This document shows, piece after piece, positions 23,420-34,877 of a stretch of DNA of 64,000 nucleotides. The notes under the pieces were generated by a model. That model worked only from the letters and a program-made list of their open reading frames with translations. It did not search any database and was not told where the DNA came from. Location: positions 22,005,368 through 22,069,367 of the forward strand of contig JALIRH010000004.1 of NCBI GenBank assembly GCA_023055505.1, in the 5' to 3' direction. The position numbers were made by a program, and so were the translations under genes. Numbering within the stretch: position 1 is the stretch's first letter; each line of letters starts with the position of its first letter. The stretch comes from Callipepla californica brunnescens (lineage: Eukaryota; Chordata; Aves; Galliformes; Odontophoridae).

Positions 23420-26400
23420 TCAGTTGCCACTATCAACGGATCTGGACCTCGATCTAGACCTCTGTCGATCCACAGACGATGGGGATTTAGACCTACTGGA
23501 AGAGCCACGCTTCTGGCTCTTCTCTGGCATTGGAGATCTGCTAACTGATCGAGACTTGCTACGGCTCCTGCTCCTGGACCTGCTGTAAGACTTGCGGCTT
23601 CGGGAACGGGAACGGCTACGGGACCTGGATGAGCTTCTGCTACGGGACCGTGACCTGCTTCTGGACCTACTGAGGAGACAACGAGCACTGGCGTCAGCAC
23701 TGCAGCAAGCACGCGATCCACTCGCCTCCAGTTCTGCTTATCACCTTCAATGCTTTCTTAACGCAGCATCGTCACTTAACAGACATCCATACCTGTGTCT
23801 TTTGCTGCCTTCAATTAGTTTGATTTTCCTTCCGTTAATTTCTTTACCAGAAAGCTTTTCAATAGCATTCTTTAAATCACTGTAAGAGGCGAATTCAACC
23901 ACCCTACGGAAAATTCAGAAACAAACACACGTAATAATGAGCTGTGTTGGCTTTTTCTAAGTTGTATTTTTGATGATACAATAAATAAAGTACTCAGGAA
24001 CTCAAAACAACTCCATGCTCCCTGTAGTCATCCCATGTCTTATACTCAAGTACACATTCCAGAACTCCCCTGCCCAGCTACCACAGTCTGCACGTCCTCT
24101 ATGTTTAAAGGGAAGCTAAATTAAGCCATGAATTCGTAGCTGCTGAGCACTGAAGTAGCCAGCTTCTGTCCCCAGACATCTACGTAACGCATGCAAATAT
24201 TACTCCAAAGCTTTCAAGAAAAATGTGAGGCTTACCCTTCATTTAACTTAGGTCTGTGTGCATCTGCAAAGGTTACTTCCCCAGCTTGTCTCATGAAGTC
24301 TTTGAGATCCTAACACAAGACCAGTAACGTTATTCGAAGAAGTGAAAGCAAATACTTACACACATATCTATATCTATTTGCTTTTCAGGCTTTTTTTTTT
24401 ATGGTGTTTTTAAAAATATATACTACATTTTCTAAGAAGGGCGAACAAAAATGGCTATCAGAGGGGAAGAAGTTGGATAAATTACAAACACGGCCATCGC
24501 CACACTTGTATTCTATCGAAACTGAATTATCTACATCAGGGCACGAAATAAATGAAAAAAAAAGCACGGTGCTTTAAGCAAAATGCTAGTAATTGCCTTA
24601 ACGTTAAGGGAAATTAAATTAATCTACGAAGGTTAGATAGAGAAAGAGAGAAAGAGAAATCTAAACAATATATTTGCATACATTTACGTTAATACTGGGC
24701 TGAGTGCAAACTGCTACCCGTATGCGTTTGTACTACTTCACTCTCCAGTTACATTACAAGTCCTCTACGCGCACAGAATTACATTTACGCAACACCATTA
24801 TCTTGTGCCCCATATGTCATTAAAAATATAGTTTACTTTACCTTTATTAACATTTCCCTAGGCTAGCCAAGCAGCAAACTGCATTAAGCGACCGGAGATA
24901 CCGTCATGATTTATGCCCGACTGGCTCTTCGCCACCCACTTGACGAACACTACCCAGTCGATGGAAGCCATTAATCGCACCGCCCTCCCTATTAGGAGTC
25001 TATGACGGATCCGGACATTCGCTACGCTTGATGTTACCAAGGACCACTTTACTGCGATCAGGATTCCAACGACCACCTAATTTCGTATCTTTCAACTCTT
25101 TTCGACCAGGATCTCTTATTCGGAAGCGTTACAGGAAGGACAGCTCTCAACTTAGGAATCAGATCTCGTTAACGCTCTGGGATCGCTGCAATGTGGCACT
25201 TTAAGGAGTGCATCGATTACGTCTAGACCGGCAAACACAGATCTAGAGGTGGCCAAGTGACATTGTAGGAGCTGACTGGAAAGTCAACCAGGCCCGACCA
25301 AGAGTGACCGAGACAGAACGATTAGGATAACCCACAGGCACTCCTCGTCATGAGGCCAACGACACAGATAGGCTGGCAAATAAAGGGTTTAATATGTGGT
25401 TAAAATGGATTTTAAAAAACAAGAAAATAAATAAATATACTTCCTCAAATACATACATTTATCATCATAAATTAAAAGTTAACTAGTTTTTCATTCGAAA
25501 CATTTAATTTTTAATAGTTAAAAATTACATCAGTTACGTAAACACTTTAATAAATTAAGATTTAATTTTAATTACTCGTTTAACAAAATAATTACGTTAC
25601 ATACCCATGAAACGAAGTCAAAATAGTTAATCGTGTTTTAACAAACCTGCCAGCTGACTCGGGACGACAGATTTTCTACTATGAGACGGTTTTCTGTCCG
25701 TAAAGGCGGGGCACTTCTGCGGGGAAATAAACAATTGAGACTTGGGGAAGCAAAGAGCACGGAGGGATGCTGGGGAGGGATGCTGGGGAGGGATGCTGGG
25801 GAGGGATGCTGGGGAGGGATGCTGGGGAGGGATGCTGGGGAGGGATGCTGGGGAGGGATGCTGGGGAGGGATGCTGGGGAGGGATGCTGGGGAGGGATGC
25901 TGGGGAGGGATGCTGGGGAGGGATGCTGGGGAGGGGCACCAGCCCCGCGCAGCACACACCTCCTGTCACTGCGTGGCCGGCGGCTGCTAAAGCGGTCAGA
26001 GTACCTCCCTCGGCCTCTACCCCTAGAGCGTGCTCTTGCATGCTCAATCGTAACCCTGCAGAGACAAAAAGAAAGGAGAAACCGTGCGCCTTGCTGCACT
26101 GAGCACGTTCCTCGTTAGCAGGGGGGGTTAGCGTGCGAGGTGGGGGCAGCTCACCTCTCGCTGCAAAGCTCTTTTCCATCCAGCTCGTATACGGCATCGT
26201 CGGCGTCTCTCGGATCCTCGAATTCCTGCAAAGGCACGGCGGTGAGCACGGCACGGCACGGCACGGCACGGCGCCCGGAGCTCCGCCCCGCTGCTGCCTG
26301 CGGGGCTCGGGGGACGTCACACACTCACCACAAACCCGAAGCCCCTCTTCAGGTCGATGTCCCGGATGCGGCCGTAGCCCTTGAAGAACCTCTCCACGTC

Positions 26401-26454
26401 CTTCTCCCTGGCGGCGGGGTTCAGCCTCCCGATGAAGACGCGGCAGCCGCTCAT
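23420..26454 (-). CDS. SRSF5: Serine/arginine-rich splicing factor 5 (SRp40)
   Basis: SRSF5 binds purine-rich exonic enhancers, promotes exon inclusion and shuttles with mRNA from the nucleus. Coding exons on the minus strand are 26454-26329, 26225-26155, 26055-25960, 25716-25647, 24309-24236, 23903-23793 and 23669-23420. All introns are GT-AG and all phases join, giving 265 codons (human 272). RRM1 covers about residues 4-72, with RNP2 VFIGRL (6-11) and RNP1 KRGFGFVEF (36-44). A GRGRGR hinge follows. RRM2 covers about 108-180 and carries the SWQDLKD signature (119-125) of SR pseudo-RRMs. The RS domain runs from about 183 to the end, VDSGN. The start codon follows a short 5' UTR of 20 nt in exon 2, and exon 1 is non-coding. 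Oddities are the minisatellite in intron 4 and a compositionally distinct block in the 1337-nt intron 5. Paralogues SRSF4 and SRSF6 are excluded by the short RS tail and by synteny with SUSD6. Confidence 0.97.
24860..25380 (-). promoter_or_regulatory. SRSF5: Candidate conserved poison-exon region in SRSF5 intron 5
   Basis: This half-kilobase of intron 5 has balanced base composition and many CpGs, with no simple repeats. The intron on both sides is strongly AT-rich with A/T runs. SR-protein genes commonly contain highly conserved intronic blocks with cassette exons carrying premature stops for autoregulation by nonsense-mediated decay. On the minus strand a good acceptor (TTGACTTTCCAG, AG at 25277-25276) is followed by frames with stops. 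A possible donor is CCTTG|GTAACA at 25037. The exact exon borders are a guess. Confidence 0.4.
25760..25936. repeat. 13-bp minisatellite in SRSF5 intron 4
   Basis: About 13 nearly perfect tandem copies of GGGATGCTGGGGA (+ strand), with no visible variants in the core. The array fills most of the 243-nt intron between the third and fourth coding exons of SRSF5. In the transcribed direction each unit reads TCCCCAGCATCCC. Confidence 0.97.
26249..26275. repeat. CGGCA short tandem repeat
   Basis: About five copies of a GGCAC/CGGCA pentamer in SRSF5 intron 2, 23 nt or more upstream of the exon 3 acceptor on the minus strand. Confidence 0.85.
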
Positions 26455-26474
26455 GGCTGGAGGCGCGGAGCTCG
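26329..26474 (-). other. SRSF5: SRSF5 exon 2 (start-codon exon)
   Basis: The acceptor TCTCCCGCAG ends at 26475. The exon holds 20 nt of 5' UTR, the ATG at 26454-26452 and 42 codons, and it ends at TTTGTG|GTGAGT. The codons cover most of RRM1 up to the RNP1 motif. Confidence 0.9.
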
Positions 26475-27230
26475 CTGCGGGAGACGCCGTCAGCCCCGGC
26501 TCCAACCGCGCCCGGTGACTCAGCACGGCCCCGCCCCCCCGCCCCCCGCAGCCGGCCTCGCCCCCGCGGCGGCCCAATAGCAGCGAGCCAGCTGGAGTCC
26601 GCCCCGGCGCGCACCAATAGGAGCCCGCGGCCCCCGCGTAGGCCCGCCCACGGCGCGCCCCGCCCGCCTCGGCCCCGACGGCGCACGCGCGCAGACCCCC
26701 GAAGCAAGGGGGGGGGGGGGGGGGGGAGAAAAGCGAACGTTATCGCTCCGCCACAAAATGGCGGCGCGGGCCGCGCCCAGCAGCGGAAAGAGCGCCGGGC
26801 GAGCGCGGAGCAGCGGCCAGCGGGCCCACCGCGCGGCGACGGAACTACGACGACCGACGGCCCTCCCGACCCGGCCGCCCGCCGCCGCCGCGCAGGGAAG
26901 CCCCGCGCCCTCCATCCCTCACCGACCTGTGCCGCGGGTCCCGGTGCGTGCGGGCCGCTCGGTGCTGCGCGGGCGGGCGGCGCTCTGCTCCGTCCGCGGC
27001 GGCTCTCGGCTGACTGCGCTCCGCCCCGACGCCGCGCCGCAAAATGGAGGCGGCCCCGCGCCTCGGCCCCGCCCCTCACGGCCGCGGCGCCGCGCGGCGA
27101 TTGGCGGAGGCGGTGGGCCGCGCCACGCCCCCCGCGGGAAGCCGGGCCGGGGGCGGAGCCGCGGGGAGCGGGTGCAGCTCCTCTCGTTGCCGGGGCTCGG
27201 AGCGGGAGCGCGTCGTGTCACCTTCACCTC
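26475..27230 (-). promoter_or_regulatory. SRSF5: SRSF5 CpG-island promoter with non-coding exon 1
   Basis: The region is very GC- and CpG-rich. A donor GGTCG|GTGAGG on the minus strand puts the end of non-coding exon 1 at 26923, with transcription probably starting near 27030-27045. Promoter-type motifs include an NRF1-like GCGCACGCGC (26681-26690), a YY1-like AAAATGGCGGC (26755-26765) and a second AAAATGGAGGC just upstream of the proposed start (about 27042-27052). There is no TATA box, as expected for a housekeeping splicing factor. The exact start site is inferred. Confidence 0.75.
26708..26726. repeat. 19-bp poly(G) tract
   Basis: A pure G run lies in SRSF5 intron 1 within the CpG island, and reads as poly(C) in the transcript. 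It is likely to be length-variable and hard to sequence. Confidence 0.95.
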
Positions 27231-27239
27231 CTGCTTCGT

Positions 27240-29990
27240 GGGAAGCCGGTATTCGTTCTATAAAGGCTCTGGAGAGCAGAGGCAGTAATAGGGTAACGGT
27301 AGGCTGTATACTGAAGCAGCCGTCGCTCGTCGTCCCTGTACTGACTGAAGTCACCGCTGAGAAAGCCGTAGCACAGCGCTGGGTGCTTCCATGGGCAAGC
27401 TCGGTCAGGGAAGCAACAGAACGAGAGGTTGAATAATCGGTGTGTAAGCGCTTTCATCCTTTGAGCCGCTAGGCTGCTCAGCCCAGCAGCGAGCTGGTTC
27501 AGGCGAACCCAGTGCCCCTCACTGCAATAACGGAGCTGGGGGGGGGGCAGGGGGAAAATAGCGATGTGTTAAACCTGGCTGCACGGCAGACTTCAGTCAC
27601 ACGGCATTCTCTTAACAGGAGAATAACAGCATACAGCTCACGATTTGTTACAACACGCAGGCAGGTCGGCCTGAGAAGGGATTTCAGCACTCTGAAGACA
27701 AGAAGTGAGGAAGAGTCTGGCAAACAAAAGCAGTGATTCAGTGAGATGAAAATCTGCGAGGACAGAGACAGGCTATGTCTAGGAAGGTTAATCCACCAGG
27801 ATAACATCTGAAGTGCCCATCTGGGAAGCAGTAACATGTATAAAGGCGTGAGTTAAACCTAGAAGTAACTATATATAAACTGGCACTGCAGAAACAGCTA
27901 AAACCTATTTGGGGCTTTGTCTGCAGGTACAGAGGAATAGCAGCGAGGTTCACATCTGCATTCACACGGGAGAATTTACCTTGGAAGTGCCCCTGGGCAG
28001 GTCTCTCCTGCCAGGCACCGTGCCCCTGTGGGACTTGTGGAAAAGGGAACAAAGGCCCTCACCAATCCAATGGGTTTTTGTTAGAAATACTTCTAACCTC
28101 CATAGCGCAATGACAAACTAGCTCACAGCTGTTTTATTTAAAGTCTCATTGATCTTTCTCTGCTGGGAGCTTATAATGAATAGCAGACCCCACATCGCAA
28201 ACATTTTCTACGGAGACGGGCAGAGGGAAAACACTGGGACAAGGCGAGCTTTCTTTAGAGAGCAGGGAGGAGGGAATCCCCCTCAAGCATTAATATCCCC
28301 CTGTTCCCTCACTAGACTAGAAAGGAGACACATAAAAAGTTTTAAATAAGATTTTTAGGTTATGGAATCCAATAAAACAAGAAAAGTATTTTGCGCTTTG
28401 GACATGAAAAAAAAAAAAAAGTATATTTTTTCACTCCTGAAAATTGCAGAGGAAACTGCAATGTGGAAAAAAGGGGAAAATGTGTCCCCCCTCCCGTAGG
28501 AAACGAGAGGGCAGCAGAGGGAGCAGCTTGCCCTGTGCCCCATGCTGTGGGGACAGGCGGTCTCTCCACACAGCCTGTTTTCCAACTCGCATTAAACTCA
28601 GCGCTCAGTTGCACATAACACAAAGAAAGCACAGGAGCAGACATCCATCCTTGGAAAGCCATACTAAGCCCACGGGTGCTACTCCCAGGAGAGGTGCCCC
28701 AGCACCCAGACCCCTCCCGTGCTCCCTTTGGCCTCATTTTTCCTGCCTGGTTCTGAAGTTCCTGATGTCATTGCCAAAACGCAGCAAAGACAGCAGCTGG
28801 CGTCCCTGAGTGACTGTGCCAGAGCCACACTGATCTGCCCCGGACTGGAAACAGAAGTGCAATCCCCCACGGCACAGCGCATTCATCTCAGACCTGTTAG
28901 CCATGAAGGCAGATAAGGAGAGCACAATTACGCAGTGTGTGCTGCCTTGTTCCTGTGCCTGCCTGAGGAGAATCGATATCCATCCCCCATTACTACGCTG
29001 GTCACTGCTTCAGGTGCAGCCTGTGCTGACGCAGAGGGCTCATCCCCAGCACCAGGCCCTGCAGCCTCCTTGGGGCACCTCCACAATGCAGTCCTGCTGA
29101 AGGGTTAAAAGCCTGCAGTTATAGCAGGGCTGGCAAGATAAGAACAAAACAACACCAGGGCCTGCTTCTGGCTGCCAGCATTGCTGCGGCACGAGGCCAC
29201 AGCCAGCACAGAACACAGGCGGCGCAGTTTAATCATTTAAATAATTGAAAAGCCGTTCCTGGAGGCCACTGTCTCCCACACGGCACTGCCTGGCGCCAGG
29301 CGCACAGCTCCTGTTTCAGTACGAAACCGCAGTGAGATCGGTTTGCTGTGTGGGAATTATTTAAAGAATAAATGGAAACGGAAAGAAGACAGATGGCAGC
29401 TATTCCCTTGTTTAACCTGTCTGCTCCTCCCCAGAGAAAAATGCCTAAGCAAACAAGCAAAAATGTCATAGCATCTTTCAGGACTCTGCTTTGAACAAGC
29501 TGACCGAGATGATCTCATCTCTCCTTCCCTTTCCTATCCCACTGCTGGCAGATCCACTTGAAAGCGAGGAGCTCCCACCAGCACTGTTGCATCGAGGGGC
29601 AGTGTTACCTTAGAACTTTGTAATAACTCACTAACAAAGGACTGCACAGCTGCTGCAGGAATGCCATGCAGTGGTGCCACGTCCTCTCCATCTCAGGCTG
29701 AGTGTGGCTGCTGGCTCTCATGTAGCACAGACTACAGCGGCAGGAGCCTGGTCCAGCTCCTCACACTGTGACACAGGCACAGCAAGGGACAGCTTTGTCC
29801 CAGAGCAAGGTCGCTTTGAGGAATACCACCCTCAGAGGGACACAGCAGCTCTGAACCCTCCTCTGTTTCAGCATCATCCTGACCTCCAAAGGGACGGCAC
29901 TTCAGTTCAGCAGCACTCACTGTGATCTGCTACACCTTCAGTCTACGAAGCCTGAGCAGTTCAAAACACAGACAAAGGTCGTAGCTTCAC
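27240..29990. other. SRSF5-SUSD6 intergenic
   Basis: This lies between the SRSF5 promoter and the inferred SUSD6 mRNA end. It holds a 10-G run at about 27538-27547 and an A run near 28407. No exon or RNA gene is recognised. A divergent non-coding transcript from the CpG island is possible, but nothing in the sequence shows it. Confidence 0.45.
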
Positions 29991-29994
29991 TTCA

Positions 29995-32900
29995 AAAGAA
30001 CTTTTTTTTTTTAATTTAGAAATGCAGTTATATACATAGAACAATTAAATTAAACTTTGTACAAATATTAAAATACTATCTTCACACCCACTGCAATGTA
30101 CAGGATACCAGAAAATATATATAAAATAAAGCAAAATAGAACTGATTGAGTGACATCCTGCACAGCATCAATTACGGTCTTGTTTTTCATCCCACATACA
30201 TATGGAGTACCATTCCTCAAATAATCCCATAGTGGTGCAATTCAGATTTAAAAAAAAAATAACAAACACATACAGGAAAAGAAGAAAAGATTAATGCACC
30301 AAAGGCAACCAAGCTCCCCTTGCATTCGCAGCAGCAGCTACCAGCAGTCCGCCCACCGCACCACAGCACAGCTGCTTCATAGGCAACTTAGCTTCGTGTT
30401 CTTTTTGAGTGGAAAAAATCGTGAAGTTGAGAATCAGAACTGAAACATTTTCCAGCACAACTCCATTCATTCCCTCTGTCCATGCCTAGCCCAGGACAGA
30501 AGCAAAAGCACAGCTTACAAAAGGAAATGCAAAAGCATTAGGATCCTGCTCTGCTGGGCATGGGTGCGTAGGGAACCCGCAGCGACCTGCCTGAAGCTGT
30601 GCTGAACACAGGGCCCTGAGTGGGAAACACCCTGCTGCATCCTGGCTGGGAGGGCAGGCAAAGGGGTGAAGGAGTGGAGGAGGGCTCATCTCCTGCATAA
30701 AAATAAGCCATAAAATGAAGCCCACCGGAGGAAACCTCTATGCACTTCCAAAGCATTTCATAGAGAATAAAATGTTTTCAAATAAAGTTCTTGGGCAAAG
30801 AAAGGTTTTCACAAAGAACAAGTTCAATGCGCAGCTCCCTGGGAATGGCTGAAGGCTGAGGCTGGGGTGAGGCCAACGTGGAAAATGGATGGGGTTTATT
30901 GCATTTATATACAGAAACCAGAAAGTGAAATTGATTTGATCTGATATCTGGAGAGAATTAGAAGGCAGATTTCATTGAACAACTGCTATCAGAACATGAA
31001 ATCCAGGCTTTGCAAGCCTGTTCTAAGAAAGTAGGCAAAGAGCTCTCAGTGTCCTACTAGTTGTACATTAATACTTTCATCCAGCATGCCTAGGGGCCTG
31101 ATAAACCCAGGCAAAGCACAGCTCCCTTAGATCCTAGTCACAAAGCATTGGCCATGGTTAGCCTGCAGCATACTTACTGGCCACAGTTCTTCCTCACCAC
31201 CCCATCCCTTCCTGCGTTCCCTGTTCTGTGCATCACCTAACCAACACACAGTTACTTCCAGAGGCGGAGCCTGCTGCTCCATCATAGCTCTGCTCCTTGC
31301 AATTGTCCCCACTTTTCTATTGCATGTAGCACTTGGAATTCTGACATGCCCTTTTATTTTTTAAATATTGGACCCAAAAATAATTTACAAAAAAAAAAAA
31401 AAGTAAAAAATGCTATTTTTATTCTTCCAATGTAATTAATTTTAATGTTCTTGGATTCCATGGGGCCAAGCACAAATGACACAATATAAGATGATTATGT
31501 CGGGGGCATTAAGTAAGAAACACGCTTCCCTTTGAATTGTTTTTATCAGGTGTGGGTGGGGAAAAAAGGTGGAAAAGGAACCAAGGCAAGTCACCAACCG
31601 CATTGTATCTTGTGAGGCTGATCCCCTGCACTCCCCAGCAGCACATGGTGACCTCCCTGTGACAGCAACCCCTGGGACACTCTCTCGGAGGCGGCCAACA
31701 CCCCGCAAGAGCAGAGCTCAGCCTGAGGGATCCTCACATGTCATCCCTTGCTCTCAGAAGCAAAGGCAGGATTCTACAGTTTAGTTAATCTTCCTAAATC
31801 TCTGTCCCAAGGACTTCCCAGTCCTTCACAGAATAAGAACAAACAAGTAACACTCACTGATCAGCAGATGAGTCCTTAATTCCTTTCCCCTTTGGAAGAA
31901 GTTGTCATGCAGTCACTGCTTAGGTTCCCCCCCCAACCATTCTAACCTCTTTCATATGAAAATATGAATCCTGGGAGCTCCAGCTTCATCCCCAAGCAGC
32001 CCAACAGAGGCTGACTGTTAGTGCTGGATCACAAGACCTCTGCTTGCATGCTTTCTTCCACCTCTGCATATTTTTCTCAATTACTAAAGCTGTTTTCCAT
32101 CATTTCTGCAAGTGAAACAAAATGAAAGTACTCCCTCTTCTGCATAGCTTCCTTCTCTTCCCACCCAAATGGAATTTTTTTCTCCTAAGCTGGCAGCTGC
32201 TTACTTTACAACAGCAGAGAGCTGCAGGACCACACAGTACGAGCTTTTTCCTAGCTGAGCAGGCACTCATCCAGGGCAAGGTCAGCCTTGGCATCAGCTT
32301 CCAGCTTCATTAAGGGGTTCTTTCACCGACCTGGTGCTGAGCCAAAAGGACTGCTCCTTGCAGGAAGGCAGCACACACCTAACTTCTATTCCCTGACTGC
32401 TCATGTTTGAGTAAGAAGGTCCTTAAGAAACTAAGAGCAACTCCTGCTCTGAGCTGGTTAGGTAGCAGAAAAGTCACATATTCTCCCCTCAGCCTTGCAG
32501 CGTCACTCAGTCCCTCCACGTGCCCTGATAAAACCAGTGAAAGAGACTTTCTATTTTTAAGGTAGGAGTTGAAAACTAAATATGAATATTTCCACCTTTA
32601 TTTTCTAAAAATTCCAATACAAGATGTGTAAACATTATCACTCTACTGTCCTTGAATATGAAACAAAACAGCCCACTGTATAAAAGTACATAGGATCTTC
32701 ATCATCTCCACTGAACAAAAAATACCCAAACCATCCAAACTGGATTTATCACATCCTCATGTTAATGAAAGATAAAATGGGAAGGAAGCTTAAAATGCCG
32801 TATTCCTTAATTATTAATATCCCTCTGAACAGATGAAGATGAGGAAAAAATGATTCTTCCATCCACAGGCACACACTGACCCAGCTGCCCTAGGATTAAG

Positions 32901-34877
32901 CAGCTAATCAGGAACAGCAGGTGCAGGGCCGGACACTCCAGTCAAGCCCTATTTTCAGGAACCAGAGCTAAGCCACAGCGACTATTATTTTATTTTTAAG
33001 GTGTTATGTCACTTTGACTAAGTGCTCTGACAGTATGATCTTGGAACAACGAGGCTGAGGATAGTAAGGATCATAAAACTAAAGCATAGCAGAAAAGAGC
33101 ATCCCTATATATCTGTTCATTGCCACACGTAAGGCCGTGGCATCTTGCTCCTTCAACTCCAATGAAAACTTTGCAACTTCTCAAACTTCTGACTGCTTCA
33201 AGATGGTTATGACAACACACCTGCATTTAAGAAGCCAACTCTTCCTGATAAAACCAGCTCCATGGAACCCAGTTTCCAGACCATCCCTCTGAAGAGCCCT
33301 GCAACTACCACACTTCTGTGACTGGATCACCTACTCCGAATGAAGTTGGTTTGCTGCAAAAATGAAGTCCTGTTAAAAGCAAGCAGGATACTGTGACCTG
33401 CTGTAGATAACTGTAAGGAGCAGAAGTATACATATTTTTGGATTTTCTTCTCCCAGCTACCAGAACTTAAAGCGATCATTTATGCTCAGGACTTAGCTGT
33501 GGTATCCTCTGGTCAGTGTAGTCAACCTTCTCTCACAGCAACAGGCAACCTGTGTTGTATGCAGAAGGGACCTTGTAAGTGCTGTTGACCCCAAGCCAAA
33601 ACGAAGAAGCCCTTCTCTGTGGGCCCACTGAAGCCCGTCAGGACACAACAGCAGACTCTTGCTAGACAGCAGCCTCTCAGGTGGCCCAGGGCTCAAGAAC
33701 CAAAACACCCAGTGCAGCTGGGATGGTAACTTGGGATTGACCAATGGCACTAAGCATTCACCACCTATGGTGAAGTTTTTCTTGACAATTTCAAACACGT
33801 GAACTGCTTCCAGATTACATCTGAAAGCATTACCTCTGTCTGAAGATCTGACCAAAGGAACTTAAGCATTAGTGCAGAACCACCTTCACTGGGAAAGCTC
33901 TGTAAGACATACAATTCAGAAGAGAAGGGCCACAAATTTGGTTCCAGACCTGATGCCTAAAAGTGAATGCTACTGATTCACAGAAAGTCAGAGCCTCCAA
34001 ACTTTGCACACTTTCCACTGGCCACCAGGAGCTGCTCTGGTACCAGACCAAAGCTGAAAAGAGTGGTTTTATCAACAATACAGTCCCAATTACAGCTTCC
34101 AGAAACACAGCATAACCAAGTGGGCTGCACCAGTAGTGAAGGAAGGAGGAGACAAAAGTGATTTTTCAGGAGTGGACTCCTGCAGAGGTGTGTTTTGAGA
34201 AGGGGGCAGAGGGCATTCCTATGATTTGGATTTCTCAGCCTTCAGTGTTCTAGCAATTCTCAACTGTTATTGCACAGCTAAGCTGCCTCGCAGTCCATCT
34301 CATCTGAGGCGTTCCCAGATATGACAAGCTGCCCCTTACCTGGGATCCTTCTCAAAGCCAGCGGCAGTCCCAGTGAGGCGGTTTGTCCTGCCCTGTCATA
34401 AAGAAGATGCTGGAAGAAGAGCCTATATAACATATACGTATATATAAACTGTCTGCACCCAGAGAGCAAGTAGTTTCAGCTCCTGCTCTTTGGGCAACAG
34501 AAGGGCTAGAGAGGCTGCCAAGCTGCAACAAGCCGGTGTGAGGAGGAGAAAGGCACAAGAAAAGAGCAGCTCTTCAGAGACTGCTGTCAAACATCTGGCT
34601 GGGGAAAAGGAGAGGAGAGCTCAAATTCACTATGTTCCCTTGAGCTCCTGATGCATATGGAATGGGGAAGCCAGCGCTGCACCAGCCCCACTGGTGCATC
34701 CAGGAGGCAACCTGGCAACATCCTTTGGATCTTCAGCTGAGGGCGTCTCTGCTTGGAGGTATCCAGGGCACAGCTTGCAAGGATGGGGAAGGCTGCACAG
34801 AGTGCTTCTGTCCTGAAGGCAGGGAGGGGAGGAGGAAGAAATCCAGGAGCGAGAAGGCTAGACAAGTACAGCAGGCC
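29995..34877 (-). other. SUSD6: Probable SUSD6 3' UTR
   Basis: The SUSD6 stop codon lies at 34880-34878. Downstream on the minus strand no other gene intervenes. The AT-rich stretch near 30100-30010 (containing TTTGTACAAAGTTTAATTTA in the transcribed sense and an ATTAAA at about 30016-30011) looks like a typical mRNA 3' end. This would give a UTR of about 4.9 kb. An earlier AATAAA near 30900 (minus) is an alternative end. No transcript evidence is available, so the extent is inferred. Confidence 0.5.

Noticed and set aside
25681..26118. Plus-strand open frames with repeated [13 protein letters not shown]
   Set aside because: These are the antisense translation of the intronic minisatellite, with 13-bp units read in three frames. 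Nothing suggests transcription in that direction.
25679..27079. A 466-codon minus-strand open frame over the SRSF5 promoter, exons and minisatellite
   Set aside because: It runs in a different frame from the SRSF5 exons in the RRM1 region, crosses real splice sites, and owes its length to GC-rich, stop-poor promoter sequence and the stop-free 13-bp repeat. It has Arg/Ala/Pro-rich composition and no domain.
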